A stretch of 64,000 bases of DNA from Oasisia sp. SBJ-2009 (GCA_964017155.1 OZ024856.1:932501-996500); one strand, 5' to 3'. Counted from the stretch's first letter, positions 24,364-35,626 are shown. Made by a program: numbers and translations. The notes: generated from the letters alone by a model not told the origin.

Positions 24364-26075
24364 TCAGTTCTGCGAATCGAGAAAAACGGCAAAGTTCGAC
24401 GCGCCGGTCGGTCTTCTAGGGCGTGTGTCGCGCACGGGGAGTAACTACGACTCTCTCGAGGAAACCCAATGGCCGTGCGCGTCATTTGGCCAACTTTCGG
24501 AAAATCGAGGAAAACGACTAAGTCCTATTCGTCTACGGGGGATCAGTTCTGCGAATCGAGAAAAACGGCAAATTTCGACGCGCCGATCGGTCTTCTCGGG
24601 CGTGTGTCGCACACGGGGAGTAACTACGACTCTCTCGAGGAAGCCCAATGGCCGTGCGCGTCATTTTGCCAACTTTAGGAAAATCGAAGAAAACGACAAA
24701 ATCCGATCCGTCTACGGGGGATCAGTTGGGGAAACGAGAATTTCTGTATAAACCTTTTTCCACAAAGTTCCGTGCCGTGCCATGCCGACCGGTGGGTAAA
24801 CGGCGGGAGTAATAAGGAACCACTAATATAAAATCATTAGACGACGAGGGAGGCATTTCGCTACCTTAACAGGGTGATAGTCGGAAAAACTGAGAAAAAC
24901 GACAAAGTCCCATCCGTCTACGAGGGATCAGTTGGGGAATCGTAAATGTCTGTCTACATTCTTTTCAAAATAATTCCGTACCGACCGGCGGGTAAACGGC
25001 GGGAGTAATAAGGAACCACTAATATAAAATCATCAGACCACGAGGGAGGCATTTGGCTACCTTAACAGGGTGATAGTCGGAAAAACTGAGAAAAACGACA
25101 AAGTCCCATCCGTCTACGGGGGATCAGTTGGGGAAGCGTAAATGTCTGTCTACATTCTTTTCAACATAATTCCGTACCGACCGGCGGGTAAACGGCGGGA
25201 GTAATAAGGAAACACTAACTAGATGAGGTGACGAGGCATTTGGCGACCTTAACAGGGTGATAGTTGGAGAAATCGAGGAAAACGACAAAGTCCTATCCGT
25301 CTACGGGGGATCAGTTCTGCGAATCGAGAAAAACGGCAAAGTTCGACGCGCCGGTCGGTCTTCTCGGGCGTGTGTCGCGCACGGGGAGTAACTACGACTC
25401 TCTCGAGGAAACCCAATGGCCGTGCGCGTCATTTGGCCAACTTTCGGAAAATCGAGGAAAACGACAAAGTCCGATCCGTCTACGGGGGATCAGTTGGGGA
25501 AACGAGAATTTATTTTTAAACCTGTTTCAACAAAGTGCCGTGCCGTGCCGTGCCGACCGTTGGGTAAACGGCGGGAGTAATAAGGAACCACTAATATAAT
25601 ATCATTAGACGACGAGCGAGGCATTTTGCTACCTTAACAGGGTGTTAGTCGGAAAAACTGAGAAAAACGACAAAGTCCCATCCGTCTACAAGGGATCAGT
25701 TGGGGAAGCGTAAATGTCTGTCTACATTCTTTTCAACAGAATTCCGTACCGACCGGCGGGTAAACGGCGGGAGTAATGAGGAACCACTAACTAGATGAGG
25801 TGACGAGGCATTTGGCGACCTTAACAGGGTGATAGTTGGAGAAATCGAGGAAAACGACGACAAAGTCCCATCCGTCTACGGGGGATCAGTTGGGGAAGCG
25901 TAAATGTCTGTCTACATTCTTTTCAACAGAATTCCGTACCGACCGGCGGGTAAACGGCGGGAGTATTAAGGAGCCACTAGCTAGATGAGGTGACGAGGCA
26001 TTTGGCGACCTTAACAGGGTGATAGTTGGAGAAATCGAGGAAAACGACGACAAAGTCCGATCCGTCTACGGGGGA

Positions 26076-26274
26076 TCAGTTGGGGAAACGAGAATTTGTG
26101 TTTAAACCTGTTTCAACAAAGTGCCGTGCCGCGCCGTGCCGACCGGTGGGTAAACGGCGGGAGTAATAAGGAAACACTAACTAGATGAGGTGACGAGGCA
26201 TTTGGCGACCTTAACAGGGTGATAGTTGGAGAAATCGAGGAAAACGACTACAAAGTCCTATCCGTCTACGGGGA
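26076..26274 (+). repeat. Hybrid L2-R1 subunit (199 bp)
   Basis: The only L2R1 combination recognised. It starts with the TTTGTGTTTAAACC L2 of the F family and, within the shared GTAAACGGCGGGAGTAA stretch (about 26150-26166), changes to the AACACTAACTAG R1 of HOR position 16. Its box has one G fewer (CTACGGGGATC). Confidence 0.87.
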
Positions 26275-28618
26275 TCAGTTCTGCGAATCGAGAAAAACGG
26301 CAAAGTTCGACGCGCCGGTCGGTCTTCTCGGGCGTGTGTCGCGCACGGGGAGTAACTACGACTCTCTCGAGGAAACCCAATGGCCGTGCGCGTCATTTGG
26401 CCAACTTTCGGAAAATCGAGGAAAACGACAAAGTCCGATCCGTCTACGGGGGATCAGTTGGGGAAACGAGAATTTATGTTTAAACCTCTTTCAACAAAGT
26501 GCCGTGCCGTGCCGTGCCGTGCCGTGCCGACCGTTGGGTAAACGGCGGGAGTAATAAGGAACCACTAATATAATATCATTAGACGACGAGCGAGGCATTT
26601 GGCTACCTTAACAGGGTGTTAGTCGGAAAAACTGAGAAAAACGACAAAGTCCCATCCGTCTACAAGGGATCAGTTGGGGAAGCGTAAATGTCTGTCTACA
26701 TTCTTTTCAACAGAATTCCGTACCGACCGGCGGGTAAACGGCGGGAGTAATGAGGAACCACTAACTAGATGAGGTGACGAGGCATTTGGCGACCTTAACA
26801 GGGTGATAGTTGGAGAAATCGAGGAAAACGACGACAAAGTCCGATCCGTCTACGGGGGATCAGTTGGGGAAGCGTAAATGTCTGTCTACATTCTTTTCAA
26901 CATAATTCCGTGCCGACCGGTGGGTAAACGGCGGGAGTAATAAGGAACCACTTGCTAGATGAGGTGACGAGGCATTTGGCGGCCTTAACAGGGTGATAGT
27001 TGGAGAAATCGAGGAAAACGACTACAAAGTCCGATCCGTCTACGGGGGATCAGTTGGGGAATCGTAAATGTTTGTCTACATTCTTTTCAACATGATTCCG
27101 TGCCGACCGGTGGGTAAACGGCGGGAGTAATAAGGAACCACTAGCTAGATCAGGTGACGAGGCATTTGGCGACCTTAACAGGGTGATAGTTGGAGAAATC
27201 GAGGAAAACGACGACAAAGTCCGATCCGTCTAGGGGGGATCAGTTGGGGAAACGAGAATTTCTGTTTAAACCTGTTTCAACAAAGTGCCGTGCCGCGCCG
27301 TGCCGACCGGTGGGTAAACGGCGGGAGTAAAAAGGAACCACTAATATAAAATCATTAGACGACGAGCGAGGCATTGGGCTACCTTAACAGGGTGATAGTC
27401 GGAAAAACTGAGAAAAACGACAAAGTCCCATCCGTCTACGAGGGATCAGTTGGGGAATCGTAAATGTCTGTCTACATTCTTTTCAACATAATTCCGTACC
27501 GACCGGCGGGTAAACGGCGGGAGTAATAAGGAACCACTAATATAAAATCATTAGACCACGAGGGAGGCATTTGGTTACCTTAACAGGGTGATAGTCGGAA
27601 AAACTGAGAAAAACGACAAAGTCCGATCCGTCTACGGGGGATCAGTTCTGCGAATCGAGAAAAACGGCAAAGTTCGACGCGCCGGTCGGTCTTCTCGGGC
27701 GTGTGTCGCGCACGGGGAGTAACTACGACTCTCTCGAGGAAGCCCAATGGCCGTGCGCGTCATTTTGCCAACTTTAGGAAAATCGAAGAAAACGACAAAA
27801 TCCGATCCGTCTACGGGGGATCAGTTGGGGAAACGAGAATCTCTGTATAAACCTTTTTCCACAAAGTTCCGTGCCGTGCCATGCCGACCGGTGGGTAAAC
27901 GGCTGGAGTAAAAAGGAACCACTAATATAAAATCATTAGACGACGAGGGAGGCATTTGGCTACATTAACAGGGTGATAGTCGGAAAAACTGAGAAAAACG
28001 ACAAAGTCCCATCCGTCTACGGGGGATCAGTTGGGGAAGCGTAAATGTCTGTCTACATTCTTTTCAACAGAATTCCGTACCGACCGGCGGGTAAACGGCG
28101 GGAGTATTAAGGAACCACTAATATAAAATCATCAGACCACGAGGGAGGCATTTGGCTACCTTAACAGGGTGATAGTCGGAAAAACTGAGAAAAACGACAA
28201 AGTCCCATCCGTCTACGGGGGATCAGTTGGGGAAGCGTAAATGTCTGTCTACATTCTTTTCAACAGAATTCCGTACCGACCGGCGGGTAAACGGCGGGAG
28301 TATTAAGGAGCCACTAGCTAGATGAGGTGACGAGGCATTTGGCGACCTTAACAGGGTGATAGTTGGAGAAATCGAGGAAAACGACGACAAAGTCCGATCC
28401 GTCTACGGGGGATCAGTTGGGGAAACGAGAATTTGTGTTTAAACCTGTTTCAACAAAGTGCCGTGCCGCGCCGTGCCGACCGGTGGGTAAACGGCGGGAG
28501 TAAAAAGGAACCACTAATATAAAATCATTAGACGACGAGGGAGGCATTTGGCTACCTTAACAGGGTGATAGTCGGAAAAACTGAGAAAAACGACAAAGTC
28601 CCATCCGTCTACGGGGGA
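26275..28618 (+). repeat. 16-subunit-family block ending in F-family subunits (2,344 bp)
   Basis: Starts: C 26275, D 26454 (six pentamers), L1R1 26670, 26860 and 27050, L2R2 27240, L1R2 27446, C 27642, L2R2 27821, hybrid L1R2 28027, L1R1 28223, L2R2 28413. It has the same subunit order as 21732-24065. The 10-bp length difference is exactly the two extra GTGCC pentamers. Confidence 0.88.
26499..26528 (+). repeat. GTGCC pentamer run, 6 copies
   Basis: Perfect 30-bp run in the D subunit at 26454. This is the TTTATGTTTAAACCTC subtype, unlike the four-copy runs of neighbouring D' subunits. Confidence 0.95.
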
Positions 28619-28916
28619 TCAGTTGGGGAAGCGGCGTGCCGAAACCTGGCCCGGTCGTGTGCGCCGAAGCCTGGTCGCGTTCCGAAGCGGCCGGCCCGGC
28701 CCGGCCGCACGGCGAGGTGCGGTCCGGTCCGGCCGGGCCCAGCGCGGGTAGGCCGGGCACGGCCCGGCCGGCGGAGGGACAGAGACGGGAAAGACGGACT
28801 CGACGACAGTAGAGATCACTTGTGCATGTAGACGAATGACCGACCGGGCGCGTCGTTTTGCCAACTTTTGGAAACAAATCGAGCAAAACGACTAAGTCCG
28901 ATCCGTCTACGGGGGA
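28619..28916 (+). repeat. F subunit (298 bp)
   Basis: Common form. It is the only 298-bp F copy followed directly by C'' without C1. Confidence 0.9.
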
Positions 28917-30655
28917 TCAGTTCTGCGAATCGAGAAAAACGGCAAATTTCGACGCGCCGATCGGTCTTCTCGGGCGTGTGTCGCACACGGGGAGTAACTA
29001 CGACTCTCTCGAGGAAGCCCAATGGCCGTGCCCGTCATTTTGCCAACTTTAGGAAAATCGAAGAAAACGACAAAATCCGATCCGTCTACGGGGGATCAGT
29101 TGGGGAAACGAGAATTTCTGTATAAACCTTTTTCCACAAAGTTCCGTGCCGTGCCATGCCGACCGGTGGGTAAACGGCGGGAGTAATAAGGAACCACTAA
29201 TATAAAATCATTAGACGACGAGGGAGGCATTTCGCTACCTTAACAGGGTGATAGTCGGAAAAACTGAGAAAAACGACAAAGTCCCATCCGTCTACGAGGG
29301 ATCAGTTGGGGAATCGTAAATGTCTGTCTACATTCTTTTCAACATAATTCCGTACCGACCGGCGGGTAAACGGCGGGAGTAATAAGGAACCACTAATATA
29401 AAATCATCAGACCACGAGGGAGGCATTTGGCTACCTTAACAGGGTGATAGTCGGAAAAACTGAGAAAAACGACAAAGTCCCATCCGTCTACGGGGGATCA
29501 GTTGGGGAAGCGTAAATGTCTGTCTACATTCTTTTCAACATAATTCCGTACCGACCGGCGGGTAAACGGCGGGAGTAATAAGGAAACACTAACTAGATGA
29601 GGTGACGAGGCATTTGGCGACCTTAACAGGGTGATAGTTGGAGAAATCGAGGAAAACGACAAAGTCCTATCCGTCTACGGGGGATCAGTTCTGCGAATCG
29701 AGAAAAACGGCAAAGTTCGACGCGCCGGTCGGTCTTCTCGGGCGTGTGTCGCGCACGGGGAGTAACTACGACTCTCTCGAGGAAACCCAATGGCCGTGCG
29801 CGTCATTTGGCCAACTTTCGGAAAATCGAGGAAAACGACAAAGTCCGATCCGTCTACGGGGGATCAGTTGGGGAAACGAGAATTTATTTTTAAACCTGTT
29901 TCAACAAAGTGCCGTGCCGTGCCGTGCCGACCGTTGGGTAAACGGCGGGAGTAATAAGGAACCACTAATATAATATCATTAGACGACGAGCGAGGCATTT
30001 TGCTACCTTAACAGGGTGTTAGTCGGAAAAACTGAGAAAAACGACAAAGTCCCATCCGTCTACAAGGGATCAGTTGGGGAAGCGTAAATGTCTGTCTACA
30101 TTCTTTTCAACAGAATTCCGTACCGACCGGCGGGTAAACGGCGGGAGTAATGAGGAACCACTAACTAGATGAGGTGACGAGGCATTTGGCGACCTTAACA
30201 GGGTGATAGTTGGAGAAATCGAGGAAAACGACGACAAAGTCCCATCCGTCTACGGGGGATCAGTTGGGGAAGCGTAAATGTCTGTCTACATTCTTTTCAA
30301 CAGAATTCCGTACCGACCGGCGGGTAAACGGCGGGAGTATTAAGGAGCCACTAGCTAGATGAGGTGACGAGGCATTTGGCGACCTTAACAGGGTGATAGT
30401 TGGAGAAATCGAGGAAAACGACGACAAAGTCCGATCCGTCTACGGGGGATCAGTTGGGGAAACGAGAATTTGTGTTTAAACCTGTTTCAACAAAGTGCCG
30501 TGCCGCGCCGTGCCGACCGGTGGGTAAACGGCGGGAGTAAAAAGGAACCACTAATATAAAATCATTAGACGACGAGGGAGGCATTTGGCTACCTTAACAG
30601 GGTGATAGTCGGAAAAACTGAGAAAAACGACAAAGTCCCATCCGTCTACGGGGGA
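28619..30655 (+). repeat. F-family HOR copy, 10 subunits (2,037 bp)
   Basis: Order: F 28619, a single C'' 28917, L2R2 29096, L1R2 29302, L1R1 29498, C 29685, D' 29864, L1R1 30070 and 30260, L2R2 30450. It equals the 11-subunit form minus exactly one 179-bp C unit. The R half of the F joins directly to C''. Confidence 0.9.
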
Positions 30656-30953
30656 TCAGTTGGGGAAGCGGCGTGCCGAAACCTGGCCCGGTCGTGTGCG
30701 CCGAAGCCTGGTCGCGTTCCGAAGCGGCCGGCCCGGCCCGGCCGCACGGCGAGGTGCGGTCCGGTCCGGCCGGGCCCAGCGCGGGTAGGCCGGGCACGGC
30801 CCGGCCGGCGGAGGGACAGAGACGGGAAAGACGGACTCGACGACAGTAGAGATCACTTGTGCATGTAGACGAATGACCGACCGGGCGCGTCGTTTTGCCA
30901 ACTTTTGGAAACAAATCGAGCAAAACGACTAAGTCCGATCCGTCTACGGGGGA
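30656..30953 (+). repeat. F subunit (298 bp), the last in the window
   Basis: Common form, followed by C1 and C''. The C1 unit here reads AACGACGAAGTCC where other copies have AACGACTAAGTCC. The remaining 33 kb of array has no F. Confidence 0.9.
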
Positions 30954-31517
30954 TCAGTTCTGCGAATCGAGAAAAACGGCAAAGTTCGACGCGCCGGTCG
31001 GTCTTCTAGGGCGTGTGTCGCGCACGGGGAGTAACTACGACTCTCTCGAGGAAACCCAATGGCCGTGCGCGTCATTTGGCCAACTTTCGGAAAATCGAGG
31101 AAAACGACGAAGTCCTATTCGTCTACGGGGGATCAGTTCTGCGAATCGAGAAAAACGGCAAATTTCGACGCGCCGATCGGTCTTCTCGGGCGTGTGTCGC
31201 ACACGGGGAGTAACTACGACTCTCTCGAGGAAGCCCAATGGCCGTGCGCGTCATTTTGCCAACTTTAGGAAAATCGAAGAAAACGACAAAATCCGATCCG
31301 TCTACGGGGGATCAGTTGGGGAAACGAGAATTTCTGTATAAACCTTTTTCCACAAAGTTCCGTGCCGTGCCATGCCGACCGGTGGGTAAACGGCTGGAGT
31401 AAAAAGGAACCACTAATATAAAATCATTAGACGACGAGGGAGGCATTTGGCTACCTTAACAGGGTGATAGTCGGAAAAACTGAGAAAAACGACAAAGTCC
31501 CATCCGTCTACGGGGGA
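30656..31517 (+). repeat. Last F-family segment, joined to the regular 16-subunit array
   Basis: F 30656, C 30954, C'' 31133 and L2R2 31312. As at 16327, the L2R2 changes from F-family to 16-subunit-family markers (GGCTGGAG). No F subunit or C-C'' pair of this type with F upstream is seen after this point. Confidence 0.88.
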
Positions 31518-32277
31518 TCAGTTGGGGAAGCGTAAATGTCTGTCTACATTCTTTTCAACAGAATTCCGTACCGACCGGCGGGTAAACGGCGGGAGTATTA
31601 AGGAGCCACTAGCTAGATGAGGTGACGAGGCATTTGGCGACCTTAACAGGGTGATAGTTGGAGAAATCGAGGAAAACGACGACAAAGTCCGATCCGTCTA
31701 CGGGGGATCAGTTGGGGAAGCGTAAATGTCTGTCTACATTCTTTTCAACAAAATTCCGTGCCGACCGGTAGGTAAACGGCGGGAGTAATAAGGAACCACT
31801 AGCTAGATGAGGTGACGAGGCATTTGGCGACTTTAACAAGGTGATAGTTGGAGAAATCGAGGAAAACGACGACACAGTCCGATCCGTCTACGGGGGAACA
31901 GTTGGGGAATCGTAGATGTCTGTCTACATTCTTTTCAACATAATTCCGTACCGACCGGCGGGTAAACGGCGGGAGTAATAAGGAAACACTAACTAGATGA
32001 GGTGACGAGGCATTTGGCGACCTTAACAGGGTGATAGTTGGAGAAATCGAGGAAAACGACTACAAAGTCCGATCCGTCTACGGGGGATCAGTTGGGGAAT
32101 CGTAAATGTTTGTCTACATTCTTTTCAACATGATTCCGTGCCGACCGGCGGGTAAACGGCGGGAGTAATAAGGAAACACTAACTAGATGAGGTGACGAGG
32201 CATTTGGCGACCTTAACAGGGTGATAGTTGGAGAAATCGAGGAAAACGACTACAAAGTCCTATCCGTCTACGGGGGA
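31518..32277 (+). repeat. Partial 16-subunit-family HOR before the first full copy
   Basis: Four L1R1 subunits (31518, 31708, 31898, 32088). The first has the ATTAAGGAGCC marker of HOR position 10, and the next has the AACAAAATTCC marker of position 14, so positions 11-13 were lost. The last two match positions 15 and 16 and lead into the C subunit that opens HOR copy 1. Confidence 0.86.
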
Positions 32278-32456
32278 TCAGTTCTGCGAATCGAGAAAAA
32301 CGGCAAAGTTCGACGCGCCGGTCGGTCTTCTCGGGCGTGTGTCGCGCACGGGGAGTAACTACGACTCTCTCGAGGAAACCCAATGGCCGTGCGCGTCATT
32401 TGGCCAACTTTCGGAAAATCGAGGAAAACGACAAAGTCCGATCCGTCTACGGGGGA
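32278..32456 (+). repeat. Representative C satellite subunit (179 bp)
   Basis: Class C starts TCAGTTCTGCGAATCGAG (C1) or TCAGTTTTGAGAATCGAG (C'). It contains CGACGCGCCGGTCGG, a CGTGTGTCGCGCACG near-palindrome, an XhoI-type CTCGAG and ATGGCCGTGCGCG. Its last ~60 bp (CCAACTTTCGGAAAATCGAG onward) align with the end of R1. The C'' subtype has AAATTTCGACGCGCCGATCGG, GAAGCCCAATGG and TTTAGGAAAATCGAAG. The 179-bp length is kept almost everywhere. Confidence 0.93.
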
Positions 32457-32462
32457 TCAGTT
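32422..32462 (+). promoter_or_regulatory. Common subunit-junction box (candidate binding or recombination element)
   Basis: AAACGACAAAGTCCGATCCG followed by TCTACGGGGGATCAGTT is kept at the end of L1R1, C and F subunits. It is found in slightly altered form (CCCATCC) in R2 subunits. It is the one segment common to all subunit classes. Position-specific variants are CTAGGGGGG, CTACAAGGG, CTACGAGGG and CTACGGTGGAACAG. A role as protein-binding site is inference only. Confidence 0.45.
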
Positions 32463-32501
32463 GGGGAAACGAGAATTTATGTTTAAACCTCTTTCAACAA
32501 A

Positions 32502-32536
32502 GTGCCGTGCCGTGCCGTGCCGTGCCGTGCCGTGCC
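32502..32536 (+). repeat. GTGCC pentamer run, 7 copies
   Basis: Perfect 35-bp run in D of HOR copy 1. Confidence 0.95.
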
Positions 32537-32677
32537 GACCGTTGGGTAAACGGCGGGAGTAATAAGGAACCACTAATATAATATCATTAGACGACGAGCG
32601 AGGCATTTGGCTACCTTAACAGGGTGTTAGTCGGAAAAACTGAGAAAAACGACAAAGTCAGATCCGTCTACAAGGGA

Positions 32678-32867
32678 TCAGTTGGGGAAGCGTAAATGTC
32701 TGTCTACATTCTTTTCAACAGAATTCCGTACCGACCGGCGGGTAAACGGCGGGAGTAATGAGGAACCACTAACTAGATGAGGTGACGAGGCATTTGGCGA
32801 CCTTAACAGGGTGATAGTTGGAGAAATCGAGGAAAACGACGACAAAGTCCGATCCGTCTACGGGGGA
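32678..32867 (+). repeat. Representative L1R1 satellite subunit (190 bp)
   Basis: This is the commonest subunit class. Its left half L1 has AAGCGTAAATGTCTGTCTAC, then an ATTCTTTTCAACA stretch, a GACCGGYGGGTAAACGG segment and AGTAATGAGGAACC or a variant. The right half R1 has CTAGATGAGGTGACGAGGC, a CCTTAACAGGGTGATAGTTGG segment and AAATCGAGGAAAACGACGAC, ending in the common box. Variants are marked by the bases after TTCAACA (GAA, TAA, TGA or AAA), by AAGCG versus AATCG, and by AATAAGGA, AATGAGGA or ATTAAGGAG. These markers identify each subunit's position in the HOR. Confidence 0.95.
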
Positions 32868-33247
32868 TCAGTTGGGGAAGCGTAAATGTCTGTCTACATT
32901 CTTTTCAACATAATTCCGTGCCGACCGGTGGGTAAACGGCGGGAGTAATAAGGAACCACTTGCTAGATGAGGTGACGAGGCATTTGGCGGCCTTAACAGG
33001 GTGATAGTTGGAGAAATCGAGGAAAACGACTACAAAGTCCGATCCGTCTACGGGGGATCAGTTGGGGAATCGTAAATGTTTGTCTACATTCTTTTCAACA
33101 TGATTCCGTGCCGACCGGTGGGTAAACGGCGGGAGTAATAAGGAACCACTAGCTAGATCAGGTGACGAGGCATTTGGCGACCTTAACAGGGTGATAGTTG
33201 GAGAAATCGAGGAAAACGACGACAAAGTCCGATCCGTCTAGGGGGGA

Positions 33248-33453
33248 TCAGTTGGGGAAACGAGAATTTCTGTTTAAACCTTTTTCAACAAAGTGCCGTG
33301 CCGCGCCGTGCCGACCGGTGGGTAAACGGCGGGAGTAAAAAGGAACCACTAATATAAAATCATTAGACGACGAGCGAGGCATTGGGCTACCTTAACAGGG
33401 TGATAGTCGGAAAAACTGAGAAAAACGACAAAGTCCCATCCGTCTACGAGGGA
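33248..33453 (+). repeat. Representative L2R2 satellite subunit (206 bp)
   Basis: The left half L2 begins TCAGTTGGGGAAACGAGAAT, continues with TAAACC and a CAACAAA or CACAAAG segment, and then carries four pentamers of the GTGCC/GCGCC/ATGCC type before GACCGGTGGGTAAACGG. Its alignment with L1 is clear at both ends; the pentamer run accounts for most of the extra length. Subtypes in the window are marked by TTTCTGTTTAAACC, TTTCTGTATAAACC, TCTCTGTATAAACC, TTTGTGTTTAAACC, TTTATTTTTAAACC and TTTATGTTTAAACC. Confidence 0.93.
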
Positions 33454-34604
33454 TCAGTTGGGGAATCGTAAATGTCTGTCTACATTCTTTTCAACATAAT
33501 TCCGTACCGACCGGCGGGTAAACGGCGGGAGTAATAAGGAACCACTAATATAAAATCATTAGACCACGAGGGAGGCATTTGGTTACCTTAACAGGGTGAT
33601 AATCGGAAAAACTGAGAAAAACGACAAAGTCCGATCCGTCTACGGGGGATCAGTTCTGCGAATCGAGAAAAACGGCAAAGTTCGACGCGCCGGTCGGTCT
33701 TCTCGGGCGTGTGTCGCGCACGGGGAGTAACTACGACTCTCTCGAGGAAGCCCAATGGCCGTGCGCGTCATTTTGCCAACTTTAGGAAAATCGAAGAAAA
33801 CGACAAAATCCGATCCGTCTACGGGGGATCAGTTGGGGAAACGAGAATCTCTGTATAAACCTTTTTCCACAAAGTTCCGTGCCGTGCCATGCCGACCGGT
33901 GGGTAAACGGCTGGAGTAAAAAGGAACCACTAATATAAAATCATTAGACGACGAGGGAGGCATTTGGCTACCTTAACAGGGTGATAGTCGGAAAAACTGA
34001 GAAAAACGACAAAGTCCCATCCGTCTACGGGGGATCAGTTGGGGAAGCGTAAATGTCTGTCTACATTCTTTTCAACAGAATTCCGTACCGACCGGCGGGT
34101 AAACGGCGGGAGTATTAAGGAGCCACTAGCTAGATGAGGTGACGAGGCATTTGGCGACCTTAACAGGGTGATAGTTGGAGAAATCGAGGAAAACGACGAC
34201 AAAGTCCGATCCGTCTACGGGGGATCAGTTGGGGAAGCGTAAATGTCTGTCTACATTCTTTTCAACAGAATTCCGTGCCGACCGGTGGGTAAACGGCGGG
34301 AGTATTAAGGAGCCACTAGCTAGATGAGGTGACGAGGCATTTGGCGACCTTAACAGGGTGATAGTTGGAGAAATCGAGGAAAACGACGACAAAGTCCGAT
34401 CCGTCTACGGGGGATCAGTTGGGGAAGCGTAAATGTCGGTCTACAATCTTTTCAACATAATTCCGTGCCGACCGGTGTGTAAACGGCGGGAGTAATAAGG
34501 AACCACTAGCTAGATGAGGTGACGAGGCATTTGGCGACCTTAACAGGGTGATAGTTGGAGAAATCGAGGAAAACGACGACAAAGTCCGATCCGTCTACGG
34601 GGGA

Positions 34605-34802
34605 TCAGTTGGGGAAGCGTAAATGTCTGTCTACATTCTTTTCAACAGAATTCCTTAACGACCGGCGGGTAAACGGCGGGAGTAATAAGGAACCACTAAT
34701 ATAAAATCATTAGACGACGAGCGAGGCATTTGGCTACCTTAACAGGGTGATAGTCGGAAAAACTGAGAAAAACGACACAAAGTCCCATCCGTCTACGGGG
34801 GA
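34605..34802 (+). repeat. Representative L1R2 satellite subunit (196-198 bp)
   Basis: An L1 left half is joined to an R2 right half, which carries AATATAAAATCATTAGACG, then GAGGCATTTGGCTACC, GTGATAGTCGGAAAAACTGA and the box. R2 aligns with R1 over CCTTAACAGGGTGATAG and the box but differs in between. This copy has an extra AC (GACACAAAG rather than GACAAAG), making it 198 bp; the same class without it, as at 33454-33649, is 196 bp. The copy starting at 42523 has one extra A and is 199 bp. Confidence 0.93.
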
Positions 34803-35596
34803 TCAGTTGGGGAAGCGTAAATGTCTGTCTACATTCTTTTCAACAAAATTCCGTGCCGACCGGTAGGTAAACGGCGGGAGTAATAAGGAACCACTAGCTA
34901 GATGAGGTGACGAGGCATTTGGCGACTTTAACAAGGTGATAGTTGGAGAAATCGAGGAAAACGACGACACAGTCCGATCCGTCTACGGTGGAACAGTTGG
35001 GGAATCGTAGATGTCTGTCTACATTCTTTTCAACATAATTCCGTACCGACCGGCGGGTAAACGGCGGGAGTAATAAGGAAACACTAACTAGATGAGGTGA
35101 CGAGGCATTTGGCAACCTTAACAGGGTGATAGTTGGAGAAATCGAGGAAAACGACTACAAAGTCCGATCCGTCTACGGGGGATCAGTTGGGGAATCGTAA
35201 ATGTTTGTTTACATTCTTTTCAACATGATTCCGTGCCGACCGGCGGGTAAACGGCGGGAGTAATAAGGAAACACTAACTAGATGAGGTGACGAGGCATTT
35301 GGCGACCTTAACAGGGTGATAGTTGGAGAAATCGAGGAAAACGACTACAAAGTCCTATCCGTCTACGGGGGATCAGTTCTGCGAATCGAGAAAAACGGCA
35401 AAGTTCGACGCGCCGGTCGGTCTTCTCGGGCGTGTGTCGCGCACGGGGAGTAACTACGACTCTCTCGAGGAAACCCAATGGCCGTGCGCGTCATTTGGCC
35501 AACTTTCGGAAAATCGAGGAAAACGACAAAGTCCGATCCGTCTACGGGGGATCAGTTGGGGAAACGAGAATTTATGTTTAAACCTCTTTCAACAAA

Positions 35597-35626
35597 GTGC
35601 CGTGCCGTGCCGTGCCGTGCCGTGCC
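35597..35626 (+). repeat. GTGCC pentamer run, 6 copies
   Basis: Perfect 30-bp run in D of HOR copy 2. Confidence 0.95.

Larger units (their letters stand above)
24066..26274 (+). repeat. F-family HOR copy, 11 subunits (2,209 bp) with hybrid last subunit
   Basis: Order: F 24066, C 24364, C'' 24543, L2R2 24722, L1R2 24928, L1R1 25124, C 25311, D' 25490, L1R1 25696 and 25886, then an L2-R1 hybrid at 26076 in place of L2R2. The copy is otherwise very close to 13455-15670. Confidence 0.88.
32278..35372 (+). repeat. 16-subunit HOR copy 1 (3,095 bp)
   Basis: Reference order with starts: C 32278, D 32457, L1R1 32678, 32868 and 33058, L2R2 33248, L1R2 33454, C 33650, L2R2 33829, L1R1 34035, 34225 and 34415, L1R2 34605, L1R1 34803, 34993 and 35183. 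The subunit lengths sum exactly to 3,095. D has seven pentamers and reads AAGTCAGATCC. The copy carries the haplotype with CTACGGTGGAACAG and GGCAACCTTAAC at positions 14 and 15. Confidence 0.93.

Noticed and set aside
32278..32456. CENP-B box-like element around TTTCGGAAAATCGAGG in C and R1 ends
   Set aside because: It lacks the required CGGG part of the minimal box and the spacing does not fit.
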